64,000 nucleotides of DNA from Streptomyces chromofuscus (GCF_015160875.1 NZ_CP063374.1:1550001-1614000), one strand, 5' to 3'; numbered from the stretch's first letter, positions 7,165-17,439 are shown. The notes: a model not told the origin generated them from the letters alone. Translations and numbers: made by a program.

Positions 7165-9680
7165 CTAGCTGCGCAGCACCGCGCCCGTACGCTCCGCGGC
7201 CAACGCCACCGCCGCGTCCCGCGCCGCGGACGCCTCGTCGACGGTGAGCGTCCGGTCACCGGCCCGGAACCGCAGCGCGTACGCCAGCGACTTGCGGTCC
7301 GCGCCGAGCTGATCGGCGTTCTCGTACACGTCGAACAGCCGGATGGACTCCAGCAGTTCACCCGCGCCCTCGCGCAGCGCGGCCTCGACGTCCGCCTGCA
7401 CGACCGCCCGGTCGACGACCAGCGCGACGTCCTGCGTGGCCACCGGGAAGGCGGAGATGCTCGGCGCCTGCGGGGTGCCGTCGCCGACCTGCTCCAGGGC
7501 GTCCAGGTTCAGCTCCATCGCGCAGGTGCGCTCGGGCAGGCCCAGGGCCTTCAGGACGCGTGGGTGCAGTTCGCCGGCGTGGCCGACGACCCGCTCGGCG
7601 CCGTCGGCGGCGACCACGAGTTCGGCGCAGCGGCCCGGGTGCCACGGCCCGTACTGGCCCTTGCGTACGACGAGCTCGGCACCCGCCTCGCGGGCAACCG
7701 TACGCGCCGCCTCGACCGCGTCGGCCCAGTCGCCCGGACGGCCCTTGCCCCACCAGCCGGCCTGCTCGCGGGCGCCCGCGAGGACGACGGCGACATGGCG
7801 CGGCTGCTCGGGCAGCGCGGCGTCGAGCGCGGCGATCTCCTCGTCGGTCGGTCGGCGGTCGACCGGCAGATGCGTGGCCGCGCCGCCCTGGTCCGCGCGC
7901 GGCAGGAAGACCAGCCCGGTCTCGAACAGCGCGAGGTCGTGCGCACCGCGCCCGTCGTTGCGGCGCAGCGCGCCGAGCAGCCCCGGCAGCAGCGACGTGC
8001 GCAGCGCGGGCTCCTCGTCGTTGAGGGGGTTGACCAGCTTCACCACGCGGCGGGCGGGGTCGGCGGCGTCCAGGCCGAGCTGGTCGAAGACCTGCTCGCT
8101 GACGAACGGGTAGTTCGGCGCCTCGACGTAGCCCGCCCCGGCCAGCGCCCGCCCGACCCGGCGGTGCAGCCGCTGCCGGTGGGTGAGACCGCGCTGCGAC
8201 GGAGGCTTGGGAAGCGTGGAGGGCAGGTTCTCGTAACCCTCCAGGCGGATGACCTCTTCGGCGAGGTCGTTCTGCTCGAGCAGGTCCGGCCGCCAGGACG
8301 GCACGGTGACGATCAGCTCGTCCTGCCCGTACACGTCGCAGCCGACCTCCTGCAGCCGGCGTACGACGGTCTCGCGGCCGTACTCGACGCCCGCGACCCT
8401 GTCCGGGTGGTCGGCCGGCATGGCGATGGTGTGCGGCGCGGACGGAGCCATGATCTCGGTGACACCGGCGTCGGCGGTGCCGCCCGCGAGGAGCACGAGC
8501 AGGTCGACCGTGCGCTGTGCGGCTGCGGATGCGGCCTGCGGGTCGACGCCGCGCTCGAAGCGGCGGGAGGCCTCGGAGGACAGCTTGTGACGGCGGGCCG
8601 TACGCGCGATGGACACCGCGTCGAAGTGCGCGGCCTCGATCACGACGTCCGTGGTCGAACCCTCGGTGGCGTCGTGGTCGGCGATCTCGGTGTCGGCGCC
8701 GCCCATGACGCCCGCGAGGCCGATGGGGCCGCGCTCGTCGGTGATCACCAGGTCCTCGGCGTGCAGCTTCCGCTCGACGCCGTCGAGGGTGACGATCCTC
8801 TCGCCCTCCTCGGCCCGGCGCACGCCGATCGGGCCCCGGACGAGCCCCCGGTCGTAGGCGTGCAGCGGCTGGCCGAGCTCCGTCATCACGTAGTTGGTGA
8901 CGTCGACGGCGAGCGAGATCGGGCGCATGCCGACCTTCTGCAGGCGGCGCTTCAGCCAGATCGGGGAGCGGGCCTCGGGCTGCAGGCCGGACACCGTGCG
9001 GGCGGTGAAGCGGTCGCAGCCCATCGGCTCGGAGACCTTCACCGGGTAGCCGTAGGCGTTCGGCGCGGGCACGTCGAGCAGGGCGGGGTCGCGCAGCGGC
9101 AGGCCGTAGGCGATGGCGGTCTCGCGGGCGACGCCGCGGATGGACAGACAGTCGCCGCGGTTGGCGGTGACGGCGATGTCCAGCACCTCGTCGACCAGCT
9201 CCAGCAGCTCGATCGCGTCCTTGCCGACCTCGGTCTCGGGCGGCAGCACGATGATGCCCTTGGTGCCGTCGTCGCCCATGCCCAGCTCGTCGCTGGAGCA
9301 GATCATGCCGTGCGAGGTACGGCCGTAGGTCTTGCGCGCGCTGATCGCGAAGCCGCCGGGCAGCACGGCGCCCGGGAGGACCACGACGACCTTGTCGCCG
9401 ACGGCGAAGTTCCGGGCGCCGCAGACGATCTCCTGGGGCTCACCGGTGCCGTTGGCCCCGCCGACGTCGACGGTGCAGAAGCGGATCGGCTTCTTGAACT
9501 CCGTCAGTTCCTCGATGGTGAGCACCTGGCCGACGACCAGGGGGCCCTTGAGGCCGTCGCCCAGCTGCTCGACGGTCTCCACCTCGAGCCCAGCCGAAAT
9601 GAGCTTGGCCTGCACGTCACGACCGGTCTCCGTCTCCGGCAGGTCGACGTACTCCCGCAGCCAAGAAAGCGGGACCCGCA

Positions 9681-9681
<1 letters not shown>
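7165..9681 (-). CDS. pheT: Phenylalanyl-tRNA synthetase beta subunit
   Basis: An 838-residue PheT, the usual length for bacteria. It begins [16 protein letters not shown]. Domains follow the family order: the N-terminal tRNA-binding EMAP-like domain ([34 protein letters not shown]), the B3/B4 editing domain ([33 protein letters not shown]), B5, the catalytic-like core and a C-terminal ferredoxin-fold anticodon-binding domain ([20 protein letters not shown] ... [17 protein letters not shown]). It pairs with PheS as the alpha2-beta2 enzyme that charges tRNA-Phe and edits Tyr-tRNA. Its ATG shares one base with the pheS stop (TGATG), so the two are translationally coupled. Confidence 0.98.
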
Positions 9682-10841
<1,160 letters not shown>

Positions 10842-10897
10842 TCACCGACTCATGGACAGTGCTCACGGTTTTCGGGACACAAAGGTGCCAAAGGCCG

Positions 10898-10903
10898 AGT
10901 CTA
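10898..10903 (-). promoter_or_regulatory. Candidate -10 box of pheS-pheT (TAGACT)
   Basis: TAGACT fits the TANNNT -10 consensus and lies about 95 bases before the pheS ATG, in the only gap upstream of the operon. No clear -35 is visible. Confidence 0.4.
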
Positions 10904-10937
10904 ACGGGGTGGGGATACGCGGACGCGCCCGTGGCCG

Positions 10938-12074
10938 TCAGGCGAGATACGCCGGAGCCGCCACGGGCAGCGTAAATCGGAACTGCGCGCCGCCGCCGGG
11001 GGCGCGGCCGACCGTGATGGTGCCGCCGTGGGCCTCGACGATGCCCTTGACGATGTACAGCCCGAGGCCCGTGCCGCCGCGCTTGCTGCCCCGCCAGAAG
11101 CGGGTGAAGACGCGGTTCATGGACTCCTCCGGGATGCCGGTGCCCTCGTCGCTCACGGTGACCGACGTGCCGACGTCCTCCCCTTCGCGCGGGGAGGCGG
11201 TGGGCGTGACGTCGATCGTGACAGTTCCCTCGCCGTGGCGCACGGCATTTTCGATGAGGTTGCTGAGCACCTGGTCGATCTTGTCGGGGTCGGCCCACAG
11301 GTCGGGCAGCGGCTGCTCGACGCGGAGCAGGAACCGGTCGGCGGGCAGGCCCGCGGCGACGTACGCCTGGATGTGCCGGCCGACGGCGGCGCCGATGTCG
11401 ACGGGCTGGCGGCGCACCTCCAGCCGGCCCGAGTCGATGCGCGAGATGTCCAGCAGCTCGGCGATGAGCCGGGTGACGCGGTCGGCGTCGGCGTCGACCG
11501 TCTCCAGCATCAGGCGTTTCTGGTCGTCGGTGAACCGCTCCCACTTGGCGAGCAGCGTGGCCGTGAACCCTTTGACGGAGGTGAGCGGGGAGCGCAGCTC
11601 GTGGGCGACGGTGGCGATCAGTTCGGCGTGACTGCGCTCGGTGCGGCGCCGGGCCTCGGTGTCGCGCAGCGAGACGACGACCCGGCGGACGGGGCCGGTG
11701 GGTTCGGTGCGGACGTACCGCGCCGAGACGAGCACCTCCCGCCCGCCCGGCAGCAGCAGGTTCCGCTCCGGCTGCCGGACCCGGGTGGCGAGGCCGCCAT
11801 AGGGGTCGGTCAGCTGCCACCAGCGCCTGCCCTCGAGGTCCTCCAGCGGCAGCGCCTTGTCGAGCGGCTGCCCGAGCGCGTCGGCGGCGGTCAGGGCGGT
11901 GACGCGTTCGGCGGCGGCGTTGAAGCAGACGACCTGGCCGTGCTCGTCGGCGACGACGAGGCCGTCGGGCAGGTCGTCGGGGTCGATGCCGAGCTCGGCG
12001 GGATCGCCGTACCGGGACGCGGGCGGACGCCGCACGTCCCGTCCCCCCGGAGCGCTGCTCGTGCCGACGCTCAT
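10938..12074 (-). CDS. PAS-domain sensor histidine kinase (orphan)
   Basis: A 378-residue soluble kinase. Residues about 30-140 form a PAS domain (DLPDGLVVADEHGQVVCFNA ... RVVVSLRDTEARRR). The HisKA dimerisation helix carries the phospho-accepting His158 in ATVAHELRSPLTSVKGF. The HATPase_c domain has the N box IDQVLSNLIENAVRHGEG, the G1 box VSDEGTGIPEESMNRVFTRF and the G2 box RGGTGLGLYIVKGIVEAHGG. No membrane segment is seen, so it senses a cytoplasmic signal. There is no response-regulator gene next to it, which makes it an orphan kinase. GAGGTGGGG precedes the ATG. It lies between the translation genes pheST and infC-rplT, with no evident functional link. Confidence 0.9.
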   Translation of the reverse strand: MSVGTSSAPGGRDVRRPPASRYGDPAELGIDPDDLPDGLVVADEHGQVVCFNAAAERVTALTAADALGQPLDKALPLEDLEGRRWWQLTDPYGGLATRVRQPERNLLLPGGREVLVSARYVRTEPTGPVRRVVVSLRDTEARRRTERSHAELIATVAHELRSPLTSVKGFTATLLAKWERFTDDQKRLMLETVDADADRVTRLIAELLDISRIDSGRLEVRRQPVDIGAAVGRHIQAYVAAGLPADRFLLRVEQPLPDLWADPDKIDQVLSNLIENAVRHGEGTVTIDVTPTASPREGEDVGTSVTVSDEGTGIPEESMNRVFTRFWRGSKRGGTGLGLYIVKGIVEAHGGTITVGRAPGGGAQFRFTLPVAAPAYLA

Positions 12075-12127
12075 CCGCGTACCCCACCTCTCAGACGGCG
12101 CAGGAGGCCCCCGAGCCGGTCACCCTA

Positions 12128-12976
12128 CTAGTTCCCGGTGACGGAGCGGCAGCCTCCGGGGGCGCGCTGTGCACGGGCCGACGCGTAGAGGCATACGGCT
12201 GCGGCGGTCGCGAGGTTCAGGCTCTCGGCCTTCCCGTGGATCGGGACGCGGACGACGGCGTCCGCGAGCGTGCGGGTCTCCTCGGGCAGGCCCCACGCCT
12301 CGTTGCCGAAGACCCAGGCGGTGGGCCCGCCCATGGTCTGCTTGTCGAGCTCGTCGTCGAGGTCGTGCTGCCCGGCCCCGTCGGCGGCCAGGACGCGCAC
12401 CCCGGCCTCCTTCAGTCCCGCCACGGCCCGCTCGACGGGCACCCCGACGGCGACCGGCAGATGGAACAGCGACCCGACGGAGGCGCGTACGGCCTTGGGG
12501 TTGTACAGGTCGACGGAGGCGTCGGTCAGGACGACGGCCTCGGCACCGGCGGCGTCCGCGCAGCGCAGCACGGTCCCGGCGTTGCCGGGGTCCCGCACGT
12601 GCGCGAGCACGGCGACGAGCCGGGGCCGGGCGGCGAGGATCTTCTCGAAGGGCGTGTCCAGGAACCGGCAGATCCCGACCAGCCCCTGCGGGGTCACGGT
12701 CGTGGAGATGTCGGCGATGACCTGCTCGGAGGCGAGGTGCACCCGGGCGCCGGTGCCCCGGGCCTCGCCGATGATGTCGGCGTACCGATCGGCCGCCTCG
12801 ACGGTCGCGAACAGCTCCACGAGCGTCCCCGGCTGCGCCCCGGCCTCCCGCACGGCCTGGGGCCCCTCCGCGAGGAACAGCCGCTCCTTGCCCCGGAAGT
12901 TCCGCCTGGCCAGCCGCCGCGCGGCCAGGACCCGGGGGGAACGGGGGGAGATCAGCTCGGGAACGGCGGGGGACAT
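12128..12976 (-). CDS. TrmH/SpoU-family RNA methyltransferase
   Basis: A 282-residue protein with the SpoU layout. The N-terminal substrate-binding domain (RRNFRGKERLFLAEGPQAVR) resembles an L30e fold. The C-terminal deep-knot (SPOUT) domain has motif 1 VLAHVRDPGNAGTVLRCADA, motif 2 WVFGNEAWGLPEE and motif 3 VRVPIHGKAESLNLATAAAV. Such enzymes 2'-O-methylate a ribose in 23S rRNA or tRNA, using S-adenosylmethionine; the site is not predictable. A ribosome-binding site AAGGTGAG lies just before the ATG. It is downstream of rplT on the same strand, separated by 226 bases with a repeat array and a terminator. Confidence 0.92.
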   Translation of the reverse strand: MSPAVPELISPRSPRVLAARRLARRNFRGKERLFLAEGPQAVREAGAQPGTLVELFATVEAADRYADIIGEARGTGARVHLASEQVIADISTTVTPQGLVGICRFLDTPFEKILAARPRLVAVLAHVRDPGNAGTVLRCADAAGAEAVVLTDASVDLYNPKAVRASVGSLFHLPVAVGVPVERAVAGLKEAGVRVLAADGAGQHDLDDELDKQTMGGPTAWVFGNEAWGLPEETRTLADAVVRVPIHGKAESLNLATAAAVCLYASARAQRAPGGCRSVTGN

Positions 12977-13039
12977 CTCAGCTCACCTTCACAACGACTT
13001 CTCCGCCGCAACGGCGCTCGACCACGACGGCACGGTCCG

Positions 13040-13135
13040 GCGGTGCCGAACCGGCCGCTGCTCTCGGAACGGCGGTGGCGAACCTGCCGCTTCTCACGGA
13101 ACAGCGATGCCGAAACGGCCGCTTCTCACAGAACA
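13040..13135. repeat. Three 32-bp imperfect tandem repeats between rplT and the methyltransferase gene
   Basis: Units at 13040-13071, 13072-13103 and 13104-13135 share the core GCGGTGCCGAACCGGCCGCT followed by a CTCACGGAACA-like end, with 4 to 8 differences between units. The array lies directly before the rplT terminator arm. It is intergenic and I see no coding sense in it. Confidence 0.85.
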
Positions 13136-13166
13136 ACGGACCCGCAGGCAAACCCACGGGTCCGTT
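13135..13166 (-). terminator. Terminator hairpin after rplT
   Basis: Arms AACGGACCCG (13135-13144) and CGGGTCCGTT (13157-13166) form a perfect 10-bp stem with a 12-base loop, 36 bases past the rplT stop. It ends the infC-rpmI-rplT operon. Confidence 0.75.
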
Positions 13167-13202
13167 CAGTCACCTCGGCTTCGGCTCAAGCCCGGCGCGG
13201 CG

Positions 13203-13586
13203 TCACGCGGCCTTCGGCGCGTTGACGTCCGCCGGCAGCGCCTTCTGCGCGACCTCGACCAGCGCGGCGAACGCGGTGGCGTCGTTCACGGCGAGCTCGG
13301 CGAGGATCTTGCGGTCGACCTCGACGTTCGCGGCCTTCAGGCCCTGGATGAAGCGGTTGTACGTGATGCCGTTGGCGCGGGCAGCGGCGTTGATGCGCTG
13401 GATCCACAGCTGGCGGAAGTCACCCTTGCGCTTCTTGCGGTCGTTGTAGTTGTAGACCAGCGAGTGGGTGACCTGCTCCTTGGCCTTGCGGTACAGGCGC
13501 GAACGCTGACCGCGGTAGCCGGAGGCCTGCTCGAGGATCGCCCGGCGCTTCTTGTGGGCGTTCACTGCCCGCTTGACGCGTGCCAC
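13203..13586 (-). CDS. rplT: 50S ribosomal protein L20
   Basis: A 127-residue L20 with the classic basic N-terminus [20 protein letters not shown] and the core [20 protein letters not shown], then [20 protein letters not shown] and [20 protein letters not shown]. It binds 23S rRNA early in large-subunit assembly. Starts with GTG after AAGGAGTT. It is the last gene of the infC-rpmI-rplT operon, as in most bacteria. Confidence 0.98.
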   Translation of the reverse strand: MARVKRAVNAHKKRRAILEQASGYRGQRSRLYRKAKEQVTHSLVYNYNDRKKRKGDFRQLWIQRINAAARANGITYNRFIQGLKAANVEVDRKILAELAVNDATAFAALVEVAQKALPADVNAPKAA

Positions 13587-13684
13587 TTTTTAACTCCTTG
13601 TAGCGGGGCCGTGGGTGTCGTCACACGGCCCGGAATCGATTGGGTCCCGGTCCAGACGTACGGCGCTCAAGGGGCGCCGGAGCG

Positions 13685-13879
13685 TCACTTGCCGAGAAGC
13701 TTCTTGATCTTCTTGGCGTCGCCCGGGGCCATCTCGGCGTTGCCGGTGAGGCGACGCGTCAGACGGGACGACTTGTGCTCGAGCAGGTGGCGCTTGCCGG
13801 CGCGCTCACGGAGCACCTTGCCGGAGCCGGTGACCTTGAAGCGCTTGCTGGCACCGCTGTGCGACTTGTTCTTCGGCAT
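13685..13879 (-). CDS. rpmI: 50S ribosomal protein L35
   Basis: A 64-residue protein, the usual L35 length: [20 protein letters not shown], then [20 protein letters not shown] and a C-terminal lysine-rich tail ([10 protein letters not shown]). An in-frame earlier ATG exists, but the family begins MPK and ATG 13879 has GAGGAGAG nearby. It sits between infC and rplT. Confidence 0.97.
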   Translation of the reverse strand: MPKNKSHSGASKRFKVTGSGKVLRERAGKRHLLEHKSSRLTRRLTGNAEMAPGDAKKIKKLLGK

Positions 13880-13988
13880 AGCGCCGTTCTCTCCTCGTCG
13901 GTGGCGCTCCGGTGCCCGGTCGCGAAAACCGGGCACGGTGGAGCGTCGCTCTTGTTTCGGTTACGTCCTGGGACTGTCGTCCCGGGGA

Positions 13989-14627
13989 TCACGCCTCGGC
14001 AGGCTCCTCGGCGGGCGCCTCTGCATCGGCGGGGTTCTGCGAGCGACCGGGATTGGCCTTCGCGGACGCCTTGCGGGCCTCCTGCGCCTGGCGAGCCTCG
14101 GCCATCGCCTCGGTCTTCTTCTTGTGCGGACCGAGGACCATGATCATGTTGCGGCCGTCCTGCTTCGGGTTCGACTCCACGAAACCGAGGTCCTGGACGT
14201 CCTCCGCGAGCCGCTGCAGCAGCCGGTAGCCCAGCTCGGGCCGGGACTGCTCGCGACCACGGAACATGATCGTGATCTTGACCTTGTCGCCCTGCTTGAG
14301 GAACCGAACGACGTGACCCTTCTTGGTGTCATAGTCGTGCGGGTCGATCTTCGGCCGGAGCTTCATCTCCTTGATGACCGTGTGCGCCTGGTTCTTGCGC
14401 GCCTCACGGGCCTTCATGGCCGACTCGTACTTGAACTTCCCGTAGTCCATGAGCTTGCACACGGGCGGACGGGCGTTCGCCGCGACCTCGACCAGGTCCA
14501 GGTCGTACTCCTGCGCAAGCTCCAGTGCCTTAGCGAGCGGGACGATGCCCACCTGCTCGCCACTGGGACCGACAAGTCGCACCTCGGGAACGCGAATCCG
14601 GTCGTTGATGCGGGGCTCGGCGCTGAT
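13989..14627 (-). CDS. infC: Translation initiation factor IF-3, probable ATC start
   Basis: IF-3, about 212 residues from the start chosen here. The N-terminal domain contains [20 protein letters not shown] and [20 protein letters not shown]; the C-terminal domain has [20 protein letters not shown] and [20 protein letters not shown], followed by an acidic/Ala-rich tail. It binds the 30S subunit and controls start-codon fidelity. The perfect Shine-Dalgarno GAGGAGG (14632-14638) sits four bases before ATC (14625-14627, in [10 protein letters not shown]). The only canonical alternative nearby is GTG at 14649-14651 (MWCYRGG...), which has no ribosome-binding site and would put the Shine-Dalgarno inside the gene. 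A non-canonical start fits IF-3 autoregulation known from other bacteria. Both readings share the same stop. Confidence 0.93.
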   Translation of the reverse strand: MSAEPRINDRIRVPEVRLVGPSGEQVGIVPLAKALELAQEYDLDLVEVAANARPPVCKLMDYGKFKYESAMKAREARKNQAHTVIKEMKLRPKIDPHDYDTKKGHVVRFLKQGDKVKITIMFRGREQSRPELGYRLLQRLAEDVQDLGFVESNPKQDGRNMIMVLGPHKKKTEAMAEARQAQEARKASAKANPGRSQNPADAEAPAEEPAEA

Positions 14628-14822
14628 GGATCCTCCTCGGTAGCACCACACGGCGGTCTGGCGGACAGCCGCGTAACGTCTGTATGCGTAAGACCTAACC
14701 GCGCCGAAGCACAAAAAATGCCCCGGACGATCACAGGCGGGGCTCCTCGAACTACCGGAGCGACCGCCGCGGTGACCGCGGGGCGCACTTTCGGGCGGAC
14801 GCCGTCACTGGGGACGGGGCCG

Positions 14823-14859
14823 CCTGACCGGTGACCCGCCGCCCGAAGGGGCGGTCAGG
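14823..14859 (-). other. Two mutually exclusive stem-loops in the infC leader
   Basis: Stem A pairs 14823-14830 (CCTGACCG) with 14852-14859 (CGGTCAGG). Stem B pairs 14839-14844 (CCGCCC) with 14849-14854 (GGGCGG). They share 14852-14854, so only one can form fully, the layout expected of an attenuator or other regulated leader. This is inferred from base pairing only. Confidence 0.4.
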
Positions 14860-15010
14860 TGGGAGTTCGAAAGCCTCCACTTGTAGGTCGGGCTCGTGGG
14901 CCGTGAGGCATACGTGTCCGACCGGTCGTTACACAAGGCTAGCAGCCTCGGCCACAAAGGGCTAACCGAGACCGAACGGGGCCGACTGGGGCCGACGCGC
15001 GCCCTGCCCC

Positions 15011-15016
15011 TATGGT
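15011..15016 (+). promoter_or_regulatory. -10 box placed for a leaderless transcript (DUF1844 gene)
   Basis: TATGGT ends exactly 7 bases before the ATG at 15024, so transcription should begin at or next to the start codon. There is no ribosome-binding site in between. Confidence 0.5.
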
Positions 15017-15023
15017 GAACGGC

Positions 15024-15371
15024 ATGAGTGAAGAGACGCCCGACTTCAACGCCATGACCCGCGACATCGCCGAGGTCCCCGCGGTCGAGGTGATCGTGAC
15101 GGTCGCCGTCAACCTGATGAGCGCGGCCGCGGTGAAGCTCGGTCTGACCGAGGAGGGCGAGAAGCACAAGGACCTGGACGAGGCCCGCAAGCTGATCCAC
15201 GCCCTCGCGGGGCTGCTGGACGCGAGCGCGACCGAGATCAGCTCCTTCCACGCGGCGCCGCTGCGGGACGGCCTGAAGTCGCTCCAGCTGGCGTTCCGCG
15301 AGGCGTCCCTCGTGCCCGACGACCCGGGGCAGGGGCCGGGCGAGAAGTACACGGGGCCGGTCTACGCCTAG
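15024..15371 (+). CDS. DUF1844 domain-containing protein
   Basis: A 115-residue helical protein that I recognise as DUF1844: MSEETPDFNAMTRDIAEVPA, then VEVIVTVAVNLMSAAAVKLG, GLTEEGEKHKDLDEARKLIH and a C-terminal tail GQGPGEKYTGPVYA. Function is unknown; in actinobacteria it is conserved next to infC. An ATG four codons upstream is in frame, but MSEE is the family N-terminus and a TANNNT box lies 7 bases before it, so a leaderless mRNA is likely. Confidence 0.85.
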   Translation: MSEETPDFNAMTRDIAEVPAVEVIVTVAVNLMSAAAVKLGLTEEGEKHKDLDEARKLIHALAGLLDASATEISSFHAAPLRDGLKSLQLAFREASLVPDDPGQGPGEKYTGPVYA

Positions 15372-15387
15372 TCGACCCACGGACGGG

Positions 15388-16119
15388 TCACCCTCGTACG
15401 TACAGGGGCTCGCCCGGTGGCGCGGATCCGGCCGGCAGCAGTGCCAGGTCGAGGCCGCGCACCAGGCGGGCCCTCAGTGTCTCGTCGGCGGCCATGCGCC
15501 GCGCCACCGCGCGGGCGGCCTCGGCGGGGGCGGCGGCCGGGTCCAGGACGAGGGCCAGGGTGCCGTCCGCCTCTCCGGGCCCGAGGTGGGCGCGGAGCAC
15601 AGCGGGCTCGGCGGCCACGGCGGCCCGTACCGCGGCGACGACCGCGGGGTCGGCGAGCGGGTCGGTGCTCGTGCGGCCCTCCGCCAGCGCCAGCAGCGCG
15701 GGCCCGGTCAGCTCGAACGGCACGGGCCCGGCCAGGTCCAGCACGACCGTGTCCGCCTTCTCGTGCGCGGCGGCCTGGAGGGCCTGGTGCAGCGGTACGG
15801 CCACGGGGCGGGCCTGCGGGTCCCAGCGGGCCAGCGCGTCGGTGGACGTGAACGCGGGCAGGGCGGTGCGCCCGCCGGCCTTCAGGGTCGGCACGGCCAT
15901 GTCGCTGGTCTTCTCGCGGCGCAGCCCGTTCTCGTCCTGTTCGACCTCGCCGAGCACGGCGACCACGGGGACGAGCAGCCGGGCGCCCTTCAGCGCGGCC
16001 AGCACGGGTCCCACGGCGGTGCGGTCCTCGGCCCACGCCGCGAGCGCCGCGCTCAGCCGGGGGTCGGCGGAGCCGTCGTCGTCGGAGAAGCCGGGGTCGG
16101 GAATGTTCTTGTTCGCCAC
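15388..16119 (-). CDS. SseB-family protein
   Basis: A 243-residue protein with the SseB N-terminal domain layout: RLSAALAAWAEDRTAVGPVL, LVPVVAVLGEVEQ, SDMAVPTLKAGGRTALPAFT, and RPVAVPLHQALQAAAHEKAD. In some bacteria SseB-type domains occur in proteins of unknown role; no biochemical function can be claimed. The GTG at 16119 begins MANKNIPDPGFSDDDG. A -10-like TAGGGT (16127-16132, minus strand) ends 7 bases before it, so I prefer this start over an earlier in-frame GTG-less extension. It is convergent with the DUF1844 gene, with 16 bases between stops. Confidence 0.85.
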   Translation of the reverse strand: MANKNIPDPGFSDDDGSADPRLSAALAAWAEDRTAVGPVLAALKGARLLVPVVAVLGEVEQDENGLRREKTSDMAVPTLKAGGRTALPAFTSTDALARWDPQARPVAVPLHQALQAAAHEKADTVVLDLAGPVPFELTGPALLALAEGRTSTDPLADPAVVAAVRAAVAAEPAVLRAHLGPGEADGTLALVLDPAAAPAEAARAVARRMAADETLRARLVRGLDLALLPAGSAPPGEPLYVRG

Positions 16120-16126
16120 GGTCACG

Positions 16127-16132
16127 ACCCTA
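16127..16132 (-). promoter_or_regulatory. -10 box placed for a leaderless transcript (SseB-family gene)
   Basis: TAGGGT on the minus strand, 7 bases before the GTG at 16119, with no room for a ribosome-binding site. This supports the chosen start. Confidence 0.5.
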
Positions 16133-16266
16133 TAGGGGCAGTCGGGCGGGGCCTGTGCGGGCCCGGTAACACGGCCGTGACCCACTCACCGGTTTCTCAG
16201 CCGTCGCTGACACAGATGTCACGTCCGTCTCATCGCCCGCACATGCGCCGCCCCCACTCTGGAGGT

Positions 16267-17217
16267 ATGGCTCGTCCCAGAATCCGCCGCGGCCTGATGT
16301 GCGCCGCCGTCGCGTCCGCCGTCGCCGTGGGCGGTACGGCGGCGGGCACCGCGTATGTGCAGGCGCGGGCGCACCCCGCGGTGCGGGCCGTATCGTCTGC
16401 GGTGACGCCGTCGGCATCGGCGAGCGGGGAGGCAGCGGTGGAGCCTGTGGCGCGGCCGAGCGTCGACCGGGACGCGCTGCTGGCGGAGGCCATGGCGAGC
16501 GTGCCGGTGGAGGACGGGGCCGAGGTGTCGGTGGCGGTGCTGGACCTTCAGTCCGGGCAGGGCGCCGCGTACGGCGAGGGCGCCTTCGACACGGCGAGCA
16601 TCGTCAAGGTGGACATCCTGGCGGCGCTGCTGCTCCAGACGCAGGACGCGGGCCGGGAGCTGACGGCGGCGGAGAAGTCCTACGCCACCGCGATGATCGA
16701 GCGCAGCGACAACGACTCGGCGTCGGCCTTGTGGCGGACGATCGGCCGGGCGGAAGGGCTGGACGCGGCGAACGAGCGGTTCGGGCTGACCGGGACCGAG
16801 GGCGGTGACGGGATGCTGTGGGGGCTGACCCGGACGACGGCGGCCGACCAACTCGCCCTGCTGCGGCAGGTGTTCGGCGACGACTCCGAACTGAGCGCGG
16901 CCTCGCGGTCGTACATCCGCGAGCTGATGGGGCGGATCGCCGTCGGTCAGCGGTGGGGCGTGTCGGCGGCCGGGGACGGGTCGGGGTGGGCGCTGAAGAA
17001 CGGCTGGCTGCCGCGCACCGCGACCGGGTTGTGGGACATCAACAGCATCGGCCGGGTGACGGTCGGCGGCCGTGGCGTCCTGGTGGCCGTGCTGTCGGAC
17101 GGCAACACGACGAAGGACAAGGGCGTCTCGCTGGTCGAGGCGGCGGCACGGGCGGCCGTGTCGGTGCTGACCGGGCAGGCGTCGCCCTCGGCCACGGCGT
17201 CCGCGACCGCGGGCTAG
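16267..17217 (+). CDS. Exported beta-lactamase-fold serine hydrolase
   Basis: A 316-residue protein with an N-terminal signal or anchor (RRGLMCAAVASAVAVGGTAA) and a class A beta-lactamase-like domain. The active-site SxxK is in FDTASIVKVDILAAL, the SDN triad in MIERSDNDSASALW, and the KTG equivalent is KNGW in GWALKNGWLPRT. The active-site residues are intact, but no resistance phenotype can be inferred; many such proteins in Streptomyces are not true beta-lactamases. A short Ser/Thr/Ala-rich tail ends the protein. Two other starts are possible: ATG at 16243 or at 16297; GGAGG lies unusually close to ATG 16267. Confidence 0.85.
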   Translation: MARPRIRRGLMCAAVASAVAVGGTAAGTAYVQARAHPAVRAVSSAVTPSASASGEAAVEPVARPSVDRDALLAEAMASVPVEDGAEVSVAVLDLQSGQGAAYGEGAFDTASIVKVDILAALLLQTQDAGRELTAAEKSYATAMIERSDNDSASALWRTIGRAEGLDAANERFGLTGTEGGDGMLWGLTRTTAADQLALLRQVFGDDSELSAASRSYIRELMGRIAVGQRWGVSAAGDGSGWALKNGWLPRTATGLWDINSIGRVTVGGRGVLVAVLSDGNTTKDKGVSLVEAAARAAVSVLTGQASPSATASATAG

Positions 17218-17439
17218 CCGACCGGGAGTGGTCGTCGACGGCCCCGGCGGCCTACTGCGCCCCGCCGCCGCGGGACGCGCGGGGCGGATCGCGAGGCGGT
17301 CGCCCGGAGCCGGGGAACCGGTCGCGAGGCGTACGCGGTCACCCGGAGCCGGGGGACGCGGCGGCGGAACGACCCCCGCGGGCCGTCGGCACCTTCGGGG
17401 CGGCGCCGCGTCCCGCGGCACCTCTCCTGAGGGCTGTTC

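Larger units (their letters stand above)
14628..15023. other. infC leader and promoter region, no gene
   Basis: A 396-base gap between infC (minus) and the DUF1844 gene (plus). It holds the infC Shine-Dalgarno, a set of strong stem-loops near 14823-14859 and the promoter box of the DUF1844 gene at 15011-15016. No open frame here looks real. Confidence 0.6.

Noticed and set aside
14860..14930. tRNA-like sequence with GTTCGAAA-like loop upstream of infC
   Set aside because: No acceptor, D or anticodon stem fits around it.
16243..17217. True class A beta-lactamase with resistance function
   Set aside because: SxxK and SDN are present but the KTG equivalent is KNG, and the host context gives no support; kept as a serine hydrolase.
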